From Halopenitus sp041821145 (lineage in GTDB: Archaea; Halobacteriota; Halobacteria; Halobacteriales; Haloferacaceae), in assembly GCF_041821145.1 (NCBI RefSeq), contig NZ_JBGUBC010000007.1:87041-151040 (forward strand): 64,000 nt of DNA. The letters are read 5' to 3'. Shown one piece after another: positions 17,996 to 25,928 of this stretch. Made by a program: the position numbers and the translations under genes. The notes under the pieces are model-generated. The model had not been told where the DNA came from. It was given only the letters and a program-made list of their open reading frames with translations, and ran no database searches. Position 1 is the first letter of the stretch. Each line of letters opens with the position of its first letter.

Positions 17996-18529
17996 CGTTC
18001 GTGACTGATTGCCGCCAATCCAATTCCAGAGGGACCGGAATTACGTTTCCGGTTCGAACTATCACGACGAGGTCGGCTTGAATATGGTGTCCACATTGAT
18101 TGTCGTAGGCTTGTGGCCCCCTTGACGGTCTAAGAGCCAAATTCGAGAATTGAATACTCCACGATGAACGCCCATATTCGATAGTACGCCAATCTCGAAT
18201 CTTAATGTGGTGCCCAGCTCACTGTCGTAACCGGTGATGGGTGATATCGAAGACGGCCAGAACGCTGTGACAATGGCTAAGTGGTTGTTTCGATGTCAAA
18301 CTGTATCCCGCAATCAATCGCACCACCTGCCAGGATCTGGAGCTTGCCATCAAAAAGGCCGCTGAGTGAGCTGATCGACGAGCCGTGGTGATATGCCTTG
18401 CCCTCGCGGCCAGCATCAGAAAGGTAATGATTCTGTGAGTGAAGAGGAAAATAATCGGAAGGAGAATGGTAGTTCCGAATTTGCCAGAGACCCCGACGGA
18501 ATCGATTAGCTGGGTGATTGTCAAAGAGG
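17996..18529. other. Decayed intergenic DNA
   Basis: 534 bp of comparatively AT-rich sequence with only short frames. One minus-strand stretch near 18280-18390 reads SSLSGLFDGKLQILAGGAI before stops and could be the end of a lost gene. Nothing intact is supported. Confidence 0.4.
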
Positions 18530-18830
18530 CCACTCCTATGGAATATCTGGAATCAGTCGACAGGTGGCCAATAGAGACGGTACTTGTCTTGATTTCGGTC
18601 GCCCTGCAATGCCGCTCAAAGGCCTAACGCTCGCTCGCGTCGTCGATGGAGGAGATGTGTCATGATCAAGTTTGATCCGGCCCACATCGTCGGTATTAGT
18701 GGCGCCCTTGGATCGATCTGATTTACCGCTGCATTCGATGTGAGTGGTTGTTCTTCGTGAATTCGACGACTGCGATCGGTATCTCAACGGAGTCGGTTCC
18801 TTCGAGAAACCGCCTTTCGATATCGTCAAT
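18530..18830 (+). pseudogene. Decayed duplicate of the crcB pair
   Basis: 18538-18664 reads LESVDRWPIETVLVLISVAL then GLTLARVVDGGDVS, closely matching the end of the intact first CrcB (LES, then RTLARIVDGGET). It is followed by MIKFDPAHIVGISGALGSI (18662-18721), nearly the same as MIELDPAHIVGTGGALGAL of the second subunit, then a stop. The DNA from about 18630 to 18705 is strongly similar to 3460-3540. Later fragments are too degraded to follow. It is a former second fluoride-channel operon, now dead; no riboswitch was found upstream of it. Confidence 0.7.
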
Positions 18831-19191
18831 CTGATCTAACCCGGTCGGTCCCCCAGCTTACTTCGCGATATATTATGGCGTCGAATGGATGCTTGGTGAA
18901 TTTCTCACCGGAGTCAAAGAAATGGGTTGAAGTAGGATAATCGGAGTTCTGGAGAGACTTGGAGCTTGGTACCACCAGTATCTATCAATTCGTCTTTCAG
19001 AATTCTCACGGCCTGAGTAGAGAACTCGCTGAATGATTCAGGCGTCATTTGCAGTTGAATACCCTTGAGATTCGATTGTGGAGTGGTTCTTGGGGAAAGA
19101 GTTGATGGAACTCTTTTTGTGCTCTGAGTAACCACTTGAAGCGGTGGTGTGTTCGTGACTACTCCGACTGTTCGTCGACGAGTTCGCGACC
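18831..19191. other. Intergenic stretch without a supported gene
   Basis: A minus frame at 18914-19219 exists, but its Arg/Thr/Ser-rich translation lacks the acidic bias of true genes here and overlaps the next gene. Marks the junction between the decayed region and the plasmid-like block. Confidence 0.35.
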
Positions 19192-19413
19192 TCAACTCGC
19201 GAGGAGGCGTTGTATCCAAGTTCGGTTTTCGTGCTGGTTCTCGTAAGCGAGGTACTGCTGGACTGTTTCTCGAGAGTGCATACAGTGCAGGCCCGCCTTG
19301 ATGAGGCGTGCGTTGGACGTGTCGAGAAATAGGTCCGGTGGGAGTTCCTCGAGGATCTTGTCGTCTGAGTCAGTCACGATGTCTTCGCCTCCGTTGGATG
19401 ACGCCTTACTCAT
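19192..19413 (-). CDS. Small hypothetical protein
   Basis: 73 acidic residues starting MSKASSNGGEDIVTDSDD. The core DLFLDTSNARLIKAGLHCMHSRETVQQYLAYENQHENR is predicted helical. Its start overlaps the end of the upstream gene by eight bases, so it is the last gene of a two-gene operon. No domain recognised. Confidence 0.6.
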   Translation of the reverse strand: MSKASSNGGEDIVTDSDDKILEELPPDLFLDTSNARLIKAGLHCMHSRETVQQYLAYENQHENRTWIQRLLAS

Positions 19414-19681
19414 AGGCAGGGGGTGAGGTGTGGATCGCCGGCGGGTCAGACCACGACTCTACTTCCTCCTGGACGGCTGTGAGGACGGCTTGCGCTTGCC
19501 TCGAATGTGAATCTTCGTTCGTCGGCGGGTCAATGAGTACCCGGAGTTCGAGGACATCCTCGAGTTCGATTCCCGGGACGGTGTAATAAAGAGTGTAGAG
19601 AACCTTGTCGCGGATGGTTTCAGGCGAGTCACCGGCTTGTGCAATCGTGTCCGGGTCGACGGTAGAGGCAGCTGTTGACAT
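19406..19681 (-). CDS. Small acidic hypothetical protein
   Basis: 91 residues from the ATG at 19681. DPDTIAQAGDSPETIRDKVLYTLYYTVPGIELEDVLELRV suggests a helical, possibly DNA- or protein-binding fold; unrecognised family. A TTTCTCCCC element lies about 30 bp upstream and the GTTACCCCAC dyad about 85 bp upstream, so it is probably the first gene of its operon. Confidence 0.65.
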   Translation of the reverse strand: MSTAASTVDPDTIAQAGDSPETIRDKVLYTLYYTVPGIELEDVLELRVLIDPPTNEDSHSRQAQAVLTAVQEEVESWSDPPAIHTSPPAYE

Positions 19682-19765
19682 ATGAAACACTTCACCTGCT
19701 TGGCGGTGGGGAGAAACCCGCGTTTCTGGGTGAATTCCCGTTCAGAGGTGATAGCGGTCTCCGTA

Positions 19766-19809
19766 GTTACCCCACGAGGAACGTTGCGGATGCCTCGCCG
19801 TGGGGTAAC
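19766..19809. promoter_or_regulatory. GTTACCCCAC dyad, copy 1
   Basis: GTTACCCCACG (19766-19776) and CGTGGGGTAAC (19799-19809) form a perfect 11-bp inverted repeat around a 22-bp centre. The same arms recur at 31972-32018 and 47101-47143. It lies between a downstream operon start (19681) and the end of the DUF6610-like gene, as expected for an operator. Confidence 0.75.
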
Positions 19810-19819
19810 TTGAGAGAGA

Positions 19820-20878
19820 CTAATCACCGTTGACGGGCGTGAGTCCCTCCTGGTACTCAATACGCTTCCGTTCCGACTCGTTGCGGTACGCAAGCGTCCA
19901 TCCGTTCTCGTACTCGACAACGATCGCATCCTCGAGCGGATCGTAGTCGGGATTCTCCGGGTCGTAGACCGGTGCATCGTCGGGAGCGAACGGACTCGGC
20001 TCTTCGTAGATGTTTCGCCCGCTCGCCGCCCAGACGGGGTCCTGTGGCTCCTTGACTGCTTCCCCGTAAACGTCGCAGGGGGTCGTCTCCGGCCAAAGAT
20101 TGCGTTCCTGCCAGAAGGCACGCATCTCACGGAGACTCCAACGGACAGTTTCACGAATCCCGAGATTGTCAGCGGATTGCCAGCCATCGCGACTCCAGTA
20201 CTCTCCGAGGTAGGCGACCTTCGCCGGCCCGTTCCAGTCCATCCCGACGATGTTCGCCGGCGGCGCACCTGTGAGCGTTGGCTGCGTGAGATCCTGGAGC
20301 GCCTCGTACTGGACGGGAGGACTCCCACCGAGGAGGTGAATATGGCGGCCACGCCAGTCCGCAGGGTCGCTGTAGTCGTCTGCGTGGAGGGACGAGTAGC
20401 CGAGCGGATACCCGAGGACCTGGTCGTCGTCGATGATCTCGATTGCCTCGTGGCACTTCGGGACGATAATGTACGTTGTTGACGGGTACTCTTCGCGGAG
20501 GTTGCGAGCGAGTTGGGTGTACTCGCGAGCGTCCTGCGGCGTGTCAGCGTCACCGATGACGGCTACATCGGGCTCGTACTCGCGGAACCAGTCGACGTAT
20601 CGGTCGGGATCGGGGTCGTGGAACTCGTTGTCGAGCATAACCACTGGGAGGTCGACGTTCCGGTAGGAGTCGATCTGGAGGCGATAGTCCTCACGGATGC
20701 CCGTGGTGAAGCCAAGTTTGTAGGCGTCCGTCGCGAACGGCGCTCTGAAGAGAAAGCCAATATATGCGGGGCGGCGAGCCGCCTCAAGGGTGTCTGGTTC
20801 GGATGTCGCGTGTGGTGGTGCGAACGGACGTTGTATCTCGGTCGAAGCCGAAGCTACCTGAAGAGAACTGGAAGCCAT
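19820..20878 (-). CDS. DUF6610 family protein, possibly TGT/DpdA-like
   Basis: 352 residues. After a low-complexity leader comes an alternating beta/alpha region: YIGFLFRAPFATDAYKLGFT, VVMLDNEFHDPDPDRYVDWF, VAVIGDADTP, TYIIVPKCHEAI, GYPLGYSS, IHLLGGSP, VGMDWNGPAKVAYLGEYWS. The layout (a surface-exposed body of data, an Asp-rich first strand, PK.H, LGGSP, a late D.N.....G) resembles a TIM barrel of the tRNA-guanine transglycosylase/DpdA type, which inserts 7-deazaguanine into nucleic acid. I assign DUF6610 from memory of the family; the enzymatic role is inference. The PP-loop gene 190 bp upstream is a suggestive neighbour. Confidence 0.6.
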   Translation of the reverse strand: MASSSLQVASASTEIQRPFAPPHATSEPDTLEAARRPAYIGFLFRAPFATDAYKLGFTTGIREDYRLQIDSYRNVDLPVVMLDNEFHDPDPDRYVDWFREYEPDVAVIGDADTPQDAREYTQLARNLREEYPSTTYIIVPKCHEAIEIIDDDQVLGYPLGYSSLHADDYSDPADWRGRHIHLLGGSPPVQYEALQDLTQPTLTGAPPANIVGMDWNGPAKVAYLGEYWSRDGWQSADNLGIRETVRWSLREMRAFWQERNLWPETTPCDVYGEAVKEPQDPVWAASGRNIYEEPSPFAPDDAPVYDPENPDYDPLEDAIVVEYENGWTLAYRNESERKRIEYQEGLTPVNGD

Positions 20879-21065
20879 ACGCGGGAAGTGTGAATAGCTG
20901 GTTGCAACGGTTCTTGACGAACGATACGGATGCCGTGCTGTGCAGCGGCTCAGGCCAGCTGCCGCGAAGAAAGACTCGCGAGACAGGTATTGTCCCGAGA
21001 GATGGAGGAATTCATATCTCGAGAGTTCGAGCGTTCAGGTGACGAGTTGTGGTCCAGAGCGACGG

Positions 21066-21992
21066 TTAGGAGGTATTGCACTGATGGCGCTGCTCGCAAC
21101 TCTGGCAGAGGAGCATCTGGTCGGGATCGTCCATCGCCTCGCGTTCGTGGTCTTTCAGTCGGTTATGGCCCCAGCGGTTGTACGCCTCGTCGGGTCCGTC
21201 GTCCAGGGCGGCGAACGCGCCGACGGCTGCTTCGAGACAGAGAATGCGCCGATAGACATCGGGATAGAAGAGCCGGATCATCCGGAGTTCTTTACGTTTG
21301 GAGAAAGCCCCACAGAGGCATTCTCCCGAGATTTCGAGCGTCTCCTTTACGGGTGACATCGGGAGGTCGAGGCTGCGTCGGTAGCGGCGAACATCGAGTG
21401 GAGTGAATTCGACGAGCGGAGAGATCGTCGGATAGCCAAGGAACTCCTGCTGACCGCTCGCGTCGACGTTTTCCATCCGGTCCTGCGATTCGTGCCGGGA
21501 GACACCGGAGATGAGAAGGAGGTCGTCCTCAAGCATCTTCAGGAAGCGCGAGAGCGGCTTCTCCTTGAGATTCCAGTACATATACTTGTGCGCTCCGGGG
21601 CCAGGGAAGCCAAATCGCTGGATGAGCGCCGTATATTCCTCGTGCGGCCGACGGTACTCGTGCTCTTGGCCCGGGTCGTCACAGGGCGCTCCGACCTCGT
21701 AGTACGGGATGTCGAGTGCTTCTGCTCGCTCCTCGACAAATGCGGTCGTCTCCGGGATGCCGATCCCGGTGTTGATGTGGATGATACCATCCAGATCGAG
21801 GTAGTGAGATTGATAGACGACGTGCATCGCGGTCAATGAATCGTGGCCGCCGGAGACGAGCGCGTAGACACGGTCTGTTTCAGGGGCGGCCTTGATCACG
21901 CGACGGGCGGTGTTCGCGGCCTCGGTGTCGACATCGTCGGGGAAACCCAGCCGGAAGTCCGACGTCGACGAGACGGCGGCAGTAGAGCTCAT
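21066..21992 (-). CDS. PAPS-reductase-like PP-loop protein
   Basis: 308 residues. The PP-loop is ALVSGGHDSLTAMHV, followed by HINTGIGIPET and the C-terminal half with GYPTISPLVEFTPLDV and SGECLCGAFSKRKEL. This pattern is that of phosphoadenosine-phosphosulfate-reductase-family ATP pyrophosphatases common in haloviruses and plasmids (DndC relatives). Cys pairs near the end (CLCG, CQSCEQRHQC) may hold an Fe-S cluster. It activates a substrate by adenylation, possibly for nucleic-acid sulfur or deazapurine chemistry. The start overlaps the upstream stop (ATGA). Confidence 0.8.
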   Translation of the reverse strand: MSSTAAVSSTSDFRLGFPDDVDTEAANTARRVIKAAPETDRVYALVSGGHDSLTAMHVVYQSHYLDLDGIIHINTGIGIPETTAFVEERAEALDIPYYEVGAPCDDPGQEHEYRRPHEEYTALIQRFGFPGPGAHKYMYWNLKEKPLSRFLKMLEDDLLLISGVSRHESQDRMENVDASGQQEFLGYPTISPLVEFTPLDVRRYRRSLDLPMSPVKETLEISGECLCGAFSKRKELRMIRLFYPDVYRRILCLEAAVGAFAALDDGPDEAYNRWGHNRLKDHEREAMDDPDQMLLCQSCEQRHQCNTS

Positions 21993-22339
21993 ACTGAGGC
22001 GTCGTGGTCGAGGTTGTTTGTGAGGGCGAGCCAGAGAGCGTATGCGGCGTGGCGGTAGAGGACGGTCTCACACTCGGGACACCAGTACTCGACGGTGCCG
22101 AGTCGATCGAGGGCGGCGCTGAACGCGCTCGACCCATCGTGATGAATCGCACATTCCTCGTTCAGATGCATCTCGTGGAGGTGGGACGTCCCACACTCGG
22201 GACAGGGCTGACCCGGCTCCCAGTCGTCGCGTGCGATGGCTGTGACGGAGTACGGTTTGTCGCTTGGACGGGACCCAGTGAGCTGGTAGGAGGTCTCGCT
22301 GCGGGCGTCGGGGGACGTGGTGGAGTCTGTCTCGGTCAT
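21989..22339 (-). CDS. Zinc-ribbon protein
   Basis: 116 residues from the ATG at 22339. Two CxxC pairs, PCPECGTSHLHEM and WCPECETVLYRHAA, are typical of the small zinc-ribbon proteins on haloarchaeal plasmids. Translationally coupled (ATGA) to the PP-loop gene, so it may serve that protein. An AAAAACTCAC-type promoter stretch lies upstream (22384-22391). Confidence 0.65.
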   Translation of the reverse strand: MTETDSTTSPDARSETSYQLTGSRPSDKPYSVTAIARDDWEPGQPCPECGTSHLHEMHLNEECAIHHDGSSAFSAALDRLGTVEYWCPECETVLYRHAAYALWLALTNNLDHDASV

Positions 22340-22414
22340 ATGGATCACGCAGCCCGTTCGACGGGCTTTCAGGCTCGAAGAGTGAGAAAAACACACCGAG
22401 CGAGGAGGGTGCTG

Positions 22415-22696
22415 TTAGAACGGTGGTTCGACGTCGATCGCTGCGACGTACTCGTTGATATTCTCCTGTGCTAACGGGGCTTGAGGGGTGGGTCCGTCGT
22501 CAGTTGTTGGGACCGCACGAAGCGCCGAAACGAACGTGCAGTGTGGACAATCGAACCAGTAGGTCGCGTCCTCGTTCGGGGCGGGGTCAGTGAAAATGAT
22601 GATGAGCGGATCGGCTCCGCATTCGGGACAGGCGTGGGCTGAGGCGCGCTGATGGTGCTGGCGGCGATTCGTCATAGAGTGAGCACGAGAGGACAT
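22415..22696 (-). CDS. Zinc-ribbon protein
   Basis: 93 residues. HACPECGADPLIIIF and WFDCPHCTFVSALRAV form a single four-cysteine zinc ribbon; the tail is acidic and proline-rich. An internal ATG at 22675 (MTNRRQHH) is an alternative start. It sits 27 bp downstream of the methyltransferase gene and is probably cotranscribed. Confidence 0.65.
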   Translation of the reverse strand: MSSRAHSMTNRRQHHQRASAHACPECGADPLIIIFTDPAPNEDATYWFDCPHCTFVSALRAVPTTDDGPTPQAPLAQENINEYVAAIDVEPPF

Positions 22697-22723
22697 AGTG
22701 TTGGGAAGGGTGGGAGACGGAAG

Positions 22724-24190
22724 CTAGTTCGGCTGTGAAGCAAACTGTTCGAGGGATTCCTGTTCGGTTGGGGCTGTCGAGGCGGTTGTGGAGTCGTCCT
22801 TTTGGTCGGTCGAGAGAGTGGATGGCGTTCTGGAAGTGACGCCGGAATCGCATTCGTGTCGGTCGTGGTGCTCTTCGAGGTAGTCCAGGCGCTCGGGGTG
22901 TGGCCGGTGAAGGATGGTGCCGTCGCCGGTGACGCAGTAGTTCTCGGGTCGCGCTCCGCAGGTTGGACAGTCGACGTACCAGGCGGGGTGGAGATACCAG
23001 CCCTCACCACACCGAATGCACGAGTGTTGTGCCTCGGCGTCCGAGTCTGGCACGTGGATGTCCTGGGGTGAGTGGTCGGTCACGTGGACATCGAGTCCCG
23101 TGTTCTGTTTCGTGTCGATACTGATGATCCAGTCCTGCTCGACGCTGGGATGTTCGATGACGGCGACGCGGGAGCGACGGTAGTCGAGGCGCTGCGGCAT
23201 ACAGGTCGCGGTGTGGCCGACTTGGATGATCTGGCCGCCTGCGGTGACGAGTGGATGGAGTTCCTGCTTGAGTGCTGTATCCCGGCCAGTGGTGCGGCCA
23301 GCGTAGTCAGTGGTCTGCTGGAACGCCTCACTCGGGAGGTCCACGATGACGGTGTGGAAGATGCCGGCAGCGAATTCGGCGGCGAGTTCTCGCTCGTCGA
23401 AGTGGTACGCGGCGTCGACGGACTCGTCGACGCTCGTCTGCACCAGGTGGCCGTCGTGGGGGAGTGACCTTTCGTGCGTCGAGACGTCGAGGACACGCCC
23501 GGAGAGATGGGTGGCGAGGTAGTCGGCGACGCCGGCTTGAGGTGTGATCTCGGGGCTGAGGCGGATGTACTTGAGGTCGATGGGCGTGTTCCCGTTCCCG
23601 CTGGTTGCGACGCCGCCTGACGCGGTGGCTTCTGCGTTCGGGATTGCGGCGCCGGTCACGTAACTGGGGCGGCCTGCCGACGTGGTCTCGTTGTCGGGTT
23701 TCTGAGCGACGGTCCCGAGCCAGTCGTGCTGGCGGCCGAGGGTGTTCCAGACGGCGATTTCTTCTAGCATGTACTCCTCTCCGGGCGGCATAAGCGTCGT
23801 CGTATAGCCGAGTCGGATGACGCGACCACCGGGCTTCAGGAGGGTGTCGACGACGCGAGCGAGTTCGGTGATCGTGGGTAGTGTGTCGTCCTTGCGGTCG
23901 TAGGTGGTCGTGCTCTGCCGTTCCGAGAACGGCGGGTCGAGGACGATCACGTCGAACGACTCGGCCTCAAGAACGTCGGGAAGGTCGCGGGCGTCGACGT
24001 GGTAGTCGACGTCGATCTCGGGATTGATGTCGTTCCGGACGATCGGCCCGTCGTGAGTGAGCTGGGTCTGTCCGGCACACGCGTTGAGGACGCGACCGTC
24101 GAGTTGGGACTCGACCCAGTCGCGGAGCTTCTGTTCGCCGAACGTCCAGCGGTCGGGCTGGACCGTCCAGTAGGAGAGCGAGGGAGGCAT
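22724..24190 (-). CDS. Duplicated-domain DNA methyltransferase with zinc tail
   Basis: 488 residues. Two tandem Rossmann methyltransferase domains. The first (about 20-170) has VLNACAGQTQLTHDG as motif I and VIVLDPPFSE as catalytic motif IV (residues 82-90). The second (about 220-390) repeats the layout (RVLDVSTHERSLPHDG, then VIVDLPSEAF) but has lost DPPF, so it is probably catalytically dead and used for recognition or dimerisation. The C-terminus has a zinc ribbon (CIRCGEG ... CPTCGARPENYC). The DPPF motif suggests amino-methylation of adenine or cytosine in DNA. Confidence 0.75.
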   Translation of the reverse strand: MPPSLSYWTVQPDRWTFGEQKLRDWVESQLDGRVLNACAGQTQLTHDGPIVRNDINPEIDVDYHVDARDLPDVLEAESFDVIVLDPPFSERQSTTTYDRKDDTLPTITELARVVDTLLKPGGRVIRLGYTTTLMPPGEEYMLEEIAVWNTLGRQHDWLGTVAQKPDNETTSAGRPSYVTGAAIPNAEATASGGVATSGNGNTPIDLKYIRLSPEITPQAGVADYLATHLSGRVLDVSTHERSLPHDGHLVQTSVDESVDAAYHFDERELAAEFAAGIFHTVIVDLPSEAFQQTTDYAGRTTGRDTALKQELHPLVTAGGQIIQVGHTATCMPQRLDYRRSRVAVIEHPSVEQDWIISIDTKQNTGLDVHVTDHSPQDIHVPDSDAEAQHSCIRCGEGWYLHPAWYVDCPTCGARPENYCVTGDGTILHRPHPERLDYLEEHHDRHECDSGVTSRTPSTLSTDQKDDSTTASTAPTEQESLEQFASQPN

Positions 24191-24238
24191 ATTGGTGAGC
24201 GGACGATGGTTCGCGGGGCAGGCGCTGCGAGGAGAGGG

Positions 24239-24460
24239 TTACTGATGGGTGAAGCCGAATGCTTGGCCGTTACTGTCGATGCCGAACAGCGCCCCGGGGC
24301 CGTTCCCCTCGGGGTCTATCGACGGGTAGACTTTGGTACCGTCCTCGAATACGATGACGGTAGGTCTCTTCCCGCGGTAATGGTTCCAGCCCTCACGCTC
24401 GAGTTCGGCGTCGGTCATCTGACGGACTTCACGGACGGTTTGGTTTTCGAGGTCGGACAT
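24239..24460 (-). CDS. Small hypothetical protein
   Basis: 73 residues. After an acidic helix (EVRQMTDAELEREGW) comes a beta-rich core RPTVIVFEDGTKVYPSIDPEGNGPGALFG, a pattern of small plasmid and virus proteins. The family is not recognised. A TTTTTTCTG element lies 24-32 bp upstream. Confidence 0.65.
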   Translation of the reverse strand: MSDLENQTVREVRQMTDAELEREGWNHYRGKRPTVIVFEDGTKVYPSIDPEGNGPGALFGIDSNGQAFGFTHQ

Positions 24461-24834
24461 GATGCCTTCCGGCCTCGTGGAGGCAGAAAAAATAGCCTGT
24501 AGTCCGGTGCTTTTGTTTGGGAGTACGATTGTGGTGTCCCGATTTTAGGAGGAGATGTCTTGGAACACCTCATCGATTTCTCCTGCGGTAATCTCAAAAT
24601 CCCTGTCCAACTCCCTCGTCAGGTTGTCGCGCAGAGCCATTCCGTATTCCTGTGCTGTATCTTCGTCGTAGAGGTCTGAGAGCAGGCTCTTCGCTAAATT
24701 CAGTGGGCCACGGCCAGAGTAGCCAGTTGAAAAGTCGTTGTTAGTGACGTCTTCTTTGACGACACGGGCAGACTCCAGTTCGGTTGTGGTGCCGTTCTCT
24801 TCTACGTAGACTCTGACTGTGCCTGCTTCGGATT

Positions 24835-25853
24835 CTCCGCGACGCTCTTCGGAAGCAGATTGTTGGTCGGGTAGAGCTGGCGCTATGAAAACGTAGCGGG
24901 CAAGGGTGACGCGGCAGCGTCACCCGAATGCAATGTTCCCATTTGAATTGCTGAGTTCGGAGGCGAGCGCCGCGAACCTGCTGGAGCAGGTTCGCTGGCG
25001 CGATGGCCTCTGTTGCCCGCGCTGCCGGTCTGAGTCAGTGATCAAACACGGCAGCTATCGGGAGTATCAACGGTACCTCTGTAAGGATTGCGACCGCACG
25101 TTCAACGACAAGACCGGCACGATCTTCGCGCACGCGAAGATCGGCCTCGACAAGCTCTTGTTCGCGTTCTACACGTTCCTTCGGTTCAACACGAGTATCC
25201 GCCAGTTAGACGCTGAAATCGACGTTTCGTATCGGTCGCTTCGCCGGCGCGTCGAGCAGTTCGCCAGAACGCTCGACGCGCCAGCCATCTCCCTCGTTGG
25301 CCCGGTCGAGATCGACGAGTTCTACGTCTCTGCCGGGCAGAAAGGCCGCGAGCGCGACCAGGAGTCGCGCTCGCGTGGGCTTTCGAAACGCGGACGAGGA
25401 ACATACGAGGGGGACAAACCGCCAGTATTCACGCTCGTCGATCGCGGCAGCGATCAGCGATACGTCGTCCCGGCGAAATCCGCTGACGAATCGGCCGTGC
25501 GACTCCTTCTCGACAACCGCGAGAAGGAGTCGCTGACCGTCTATACTGACGGATTTCGGGCCTACGATCCACTCGACGATGCTGAGACCTTCCACCGAGA
25601 ATCAGTAATTCACAGTGACGGCGAGTACGTTGATGGAGACGCACACGTGAACACGTGCGAAAGCCACGCGTCGCTGGCGCGACGGTGGCTCTCGCCGCAC
25701 CGAGGCGTCTCAAAAGACAAACTGACAGCGTATCTCAGACCGTTCCAGCTTCGGCGACAAATCCTCCGCAAACCCGGGCGAGAGGCACTGAAAGAGATTA
25801 TCCGAGCAGTTCTCTGACTCACCAACAATGTACTTCACAAGAGCGCTCCGCGA
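24835..25853. mobile_element. ISH4-group IS1595-family insertion sequence with 8-bp target duplication
   Basis: The element spans 24843-25845 (1003 bp, close to the known size of ISH4). Ends: CGCTCTTCGGAAGCAGATTG on the left and, read inward from the right, CGCTCTTGTGAAGTACATTG; both continue TTGGT. CTCCGCGA flanks it as a direct repeat (24835-24842 and 25846-25853). It carries one intact transposase gene and disrupts a minus-strand gene. Confidence 0.93.
24933..25817 (+). CDS. IS1595-family (ISH4-type, ISXO2-like) transposase
   Basis: 294 residues from the ATG at 24933, intact. An N-terminal zinc ribbon (CCPRCRSESVIKHG ... CKDC) and HTH precede the catalytic DDE/N domain: GPVEIDEFYV (first Asp), VYTDGFRAYD (second Asp) and CESHASLARRWL with an N/E-H type third position, ending HRGVSKDKLTAYL. 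These are ISXO2 domain hallmarks. The intact frame and near-perfect ends suggest recent activity; it could also mobilise the MITE at 6.9 kb. Confidence 0.95.
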   Translation: MFPFELLSSEASAANLLEQVRWRDGLCCPRCRSESVIKHGSYREYQRYLCKDCDRTFNDKTGTIFAHAKIGLDKLLFAFYTFLRFNTSIRQLDAEIDVSYRSLRRRVEQFARTLDAPAISLVGPVEIDEFYVSAGQKGRERDQESRSRGLSKRGRGTYEGDKPPVFTLVDRGSDQRYVVPAKSADESAVRLLLDNREKESLTVYTDGFRAYDPLDDAETFHRESVIHSDGEYVDGDAHVNTCESHASLARRWLSPHRGVSKDKLTAYLRPFQLRRQILRKPGREALKEIIRAVL

Positions 25854-25928
25854 TAAACTGTGTCGGGACTCCCGTTCATATTTCCAGTTTCGTGCTCGTT
25901 GGATTGTTAAACTATTCGACGCTTCGGA

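Larger units (their letters stand above)
24545..25879 (-). pseudogene. Small gene split by an ISH4-type insertion (DUF6166-like)
   Basis: Left of the IS, the minus strand reads an uninterrupted frame to a TAA at 24545 (VYVEENGTTTELESARVV, GYSGRGPLNLAKSLLSDLY, EIDEVFQDISS). Right of the IS, the frame begins at an ATG (25877-25879) with MNGSPDTVYRGE. Removing the IS and one copy of the 8-bp duplication joins these exactly in frame, giving a 107-residue acidic protein. GYSGRGPLNLA resembles DUF6166-type proteins; the function is unknown. Confidence 0.85.

Noticed and set aside
18914..19219. A 101-codon minus-strand frame
   Set aside because: Arg/Thr/Ser-rich translation without acidic bias, overlaps a better gene, no start signal.
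24843..25845. The IS as a composite transposon with cargo
   Set aside because: Only the transposase lies between its ends, and the 8-bp duplication flanks the single element.
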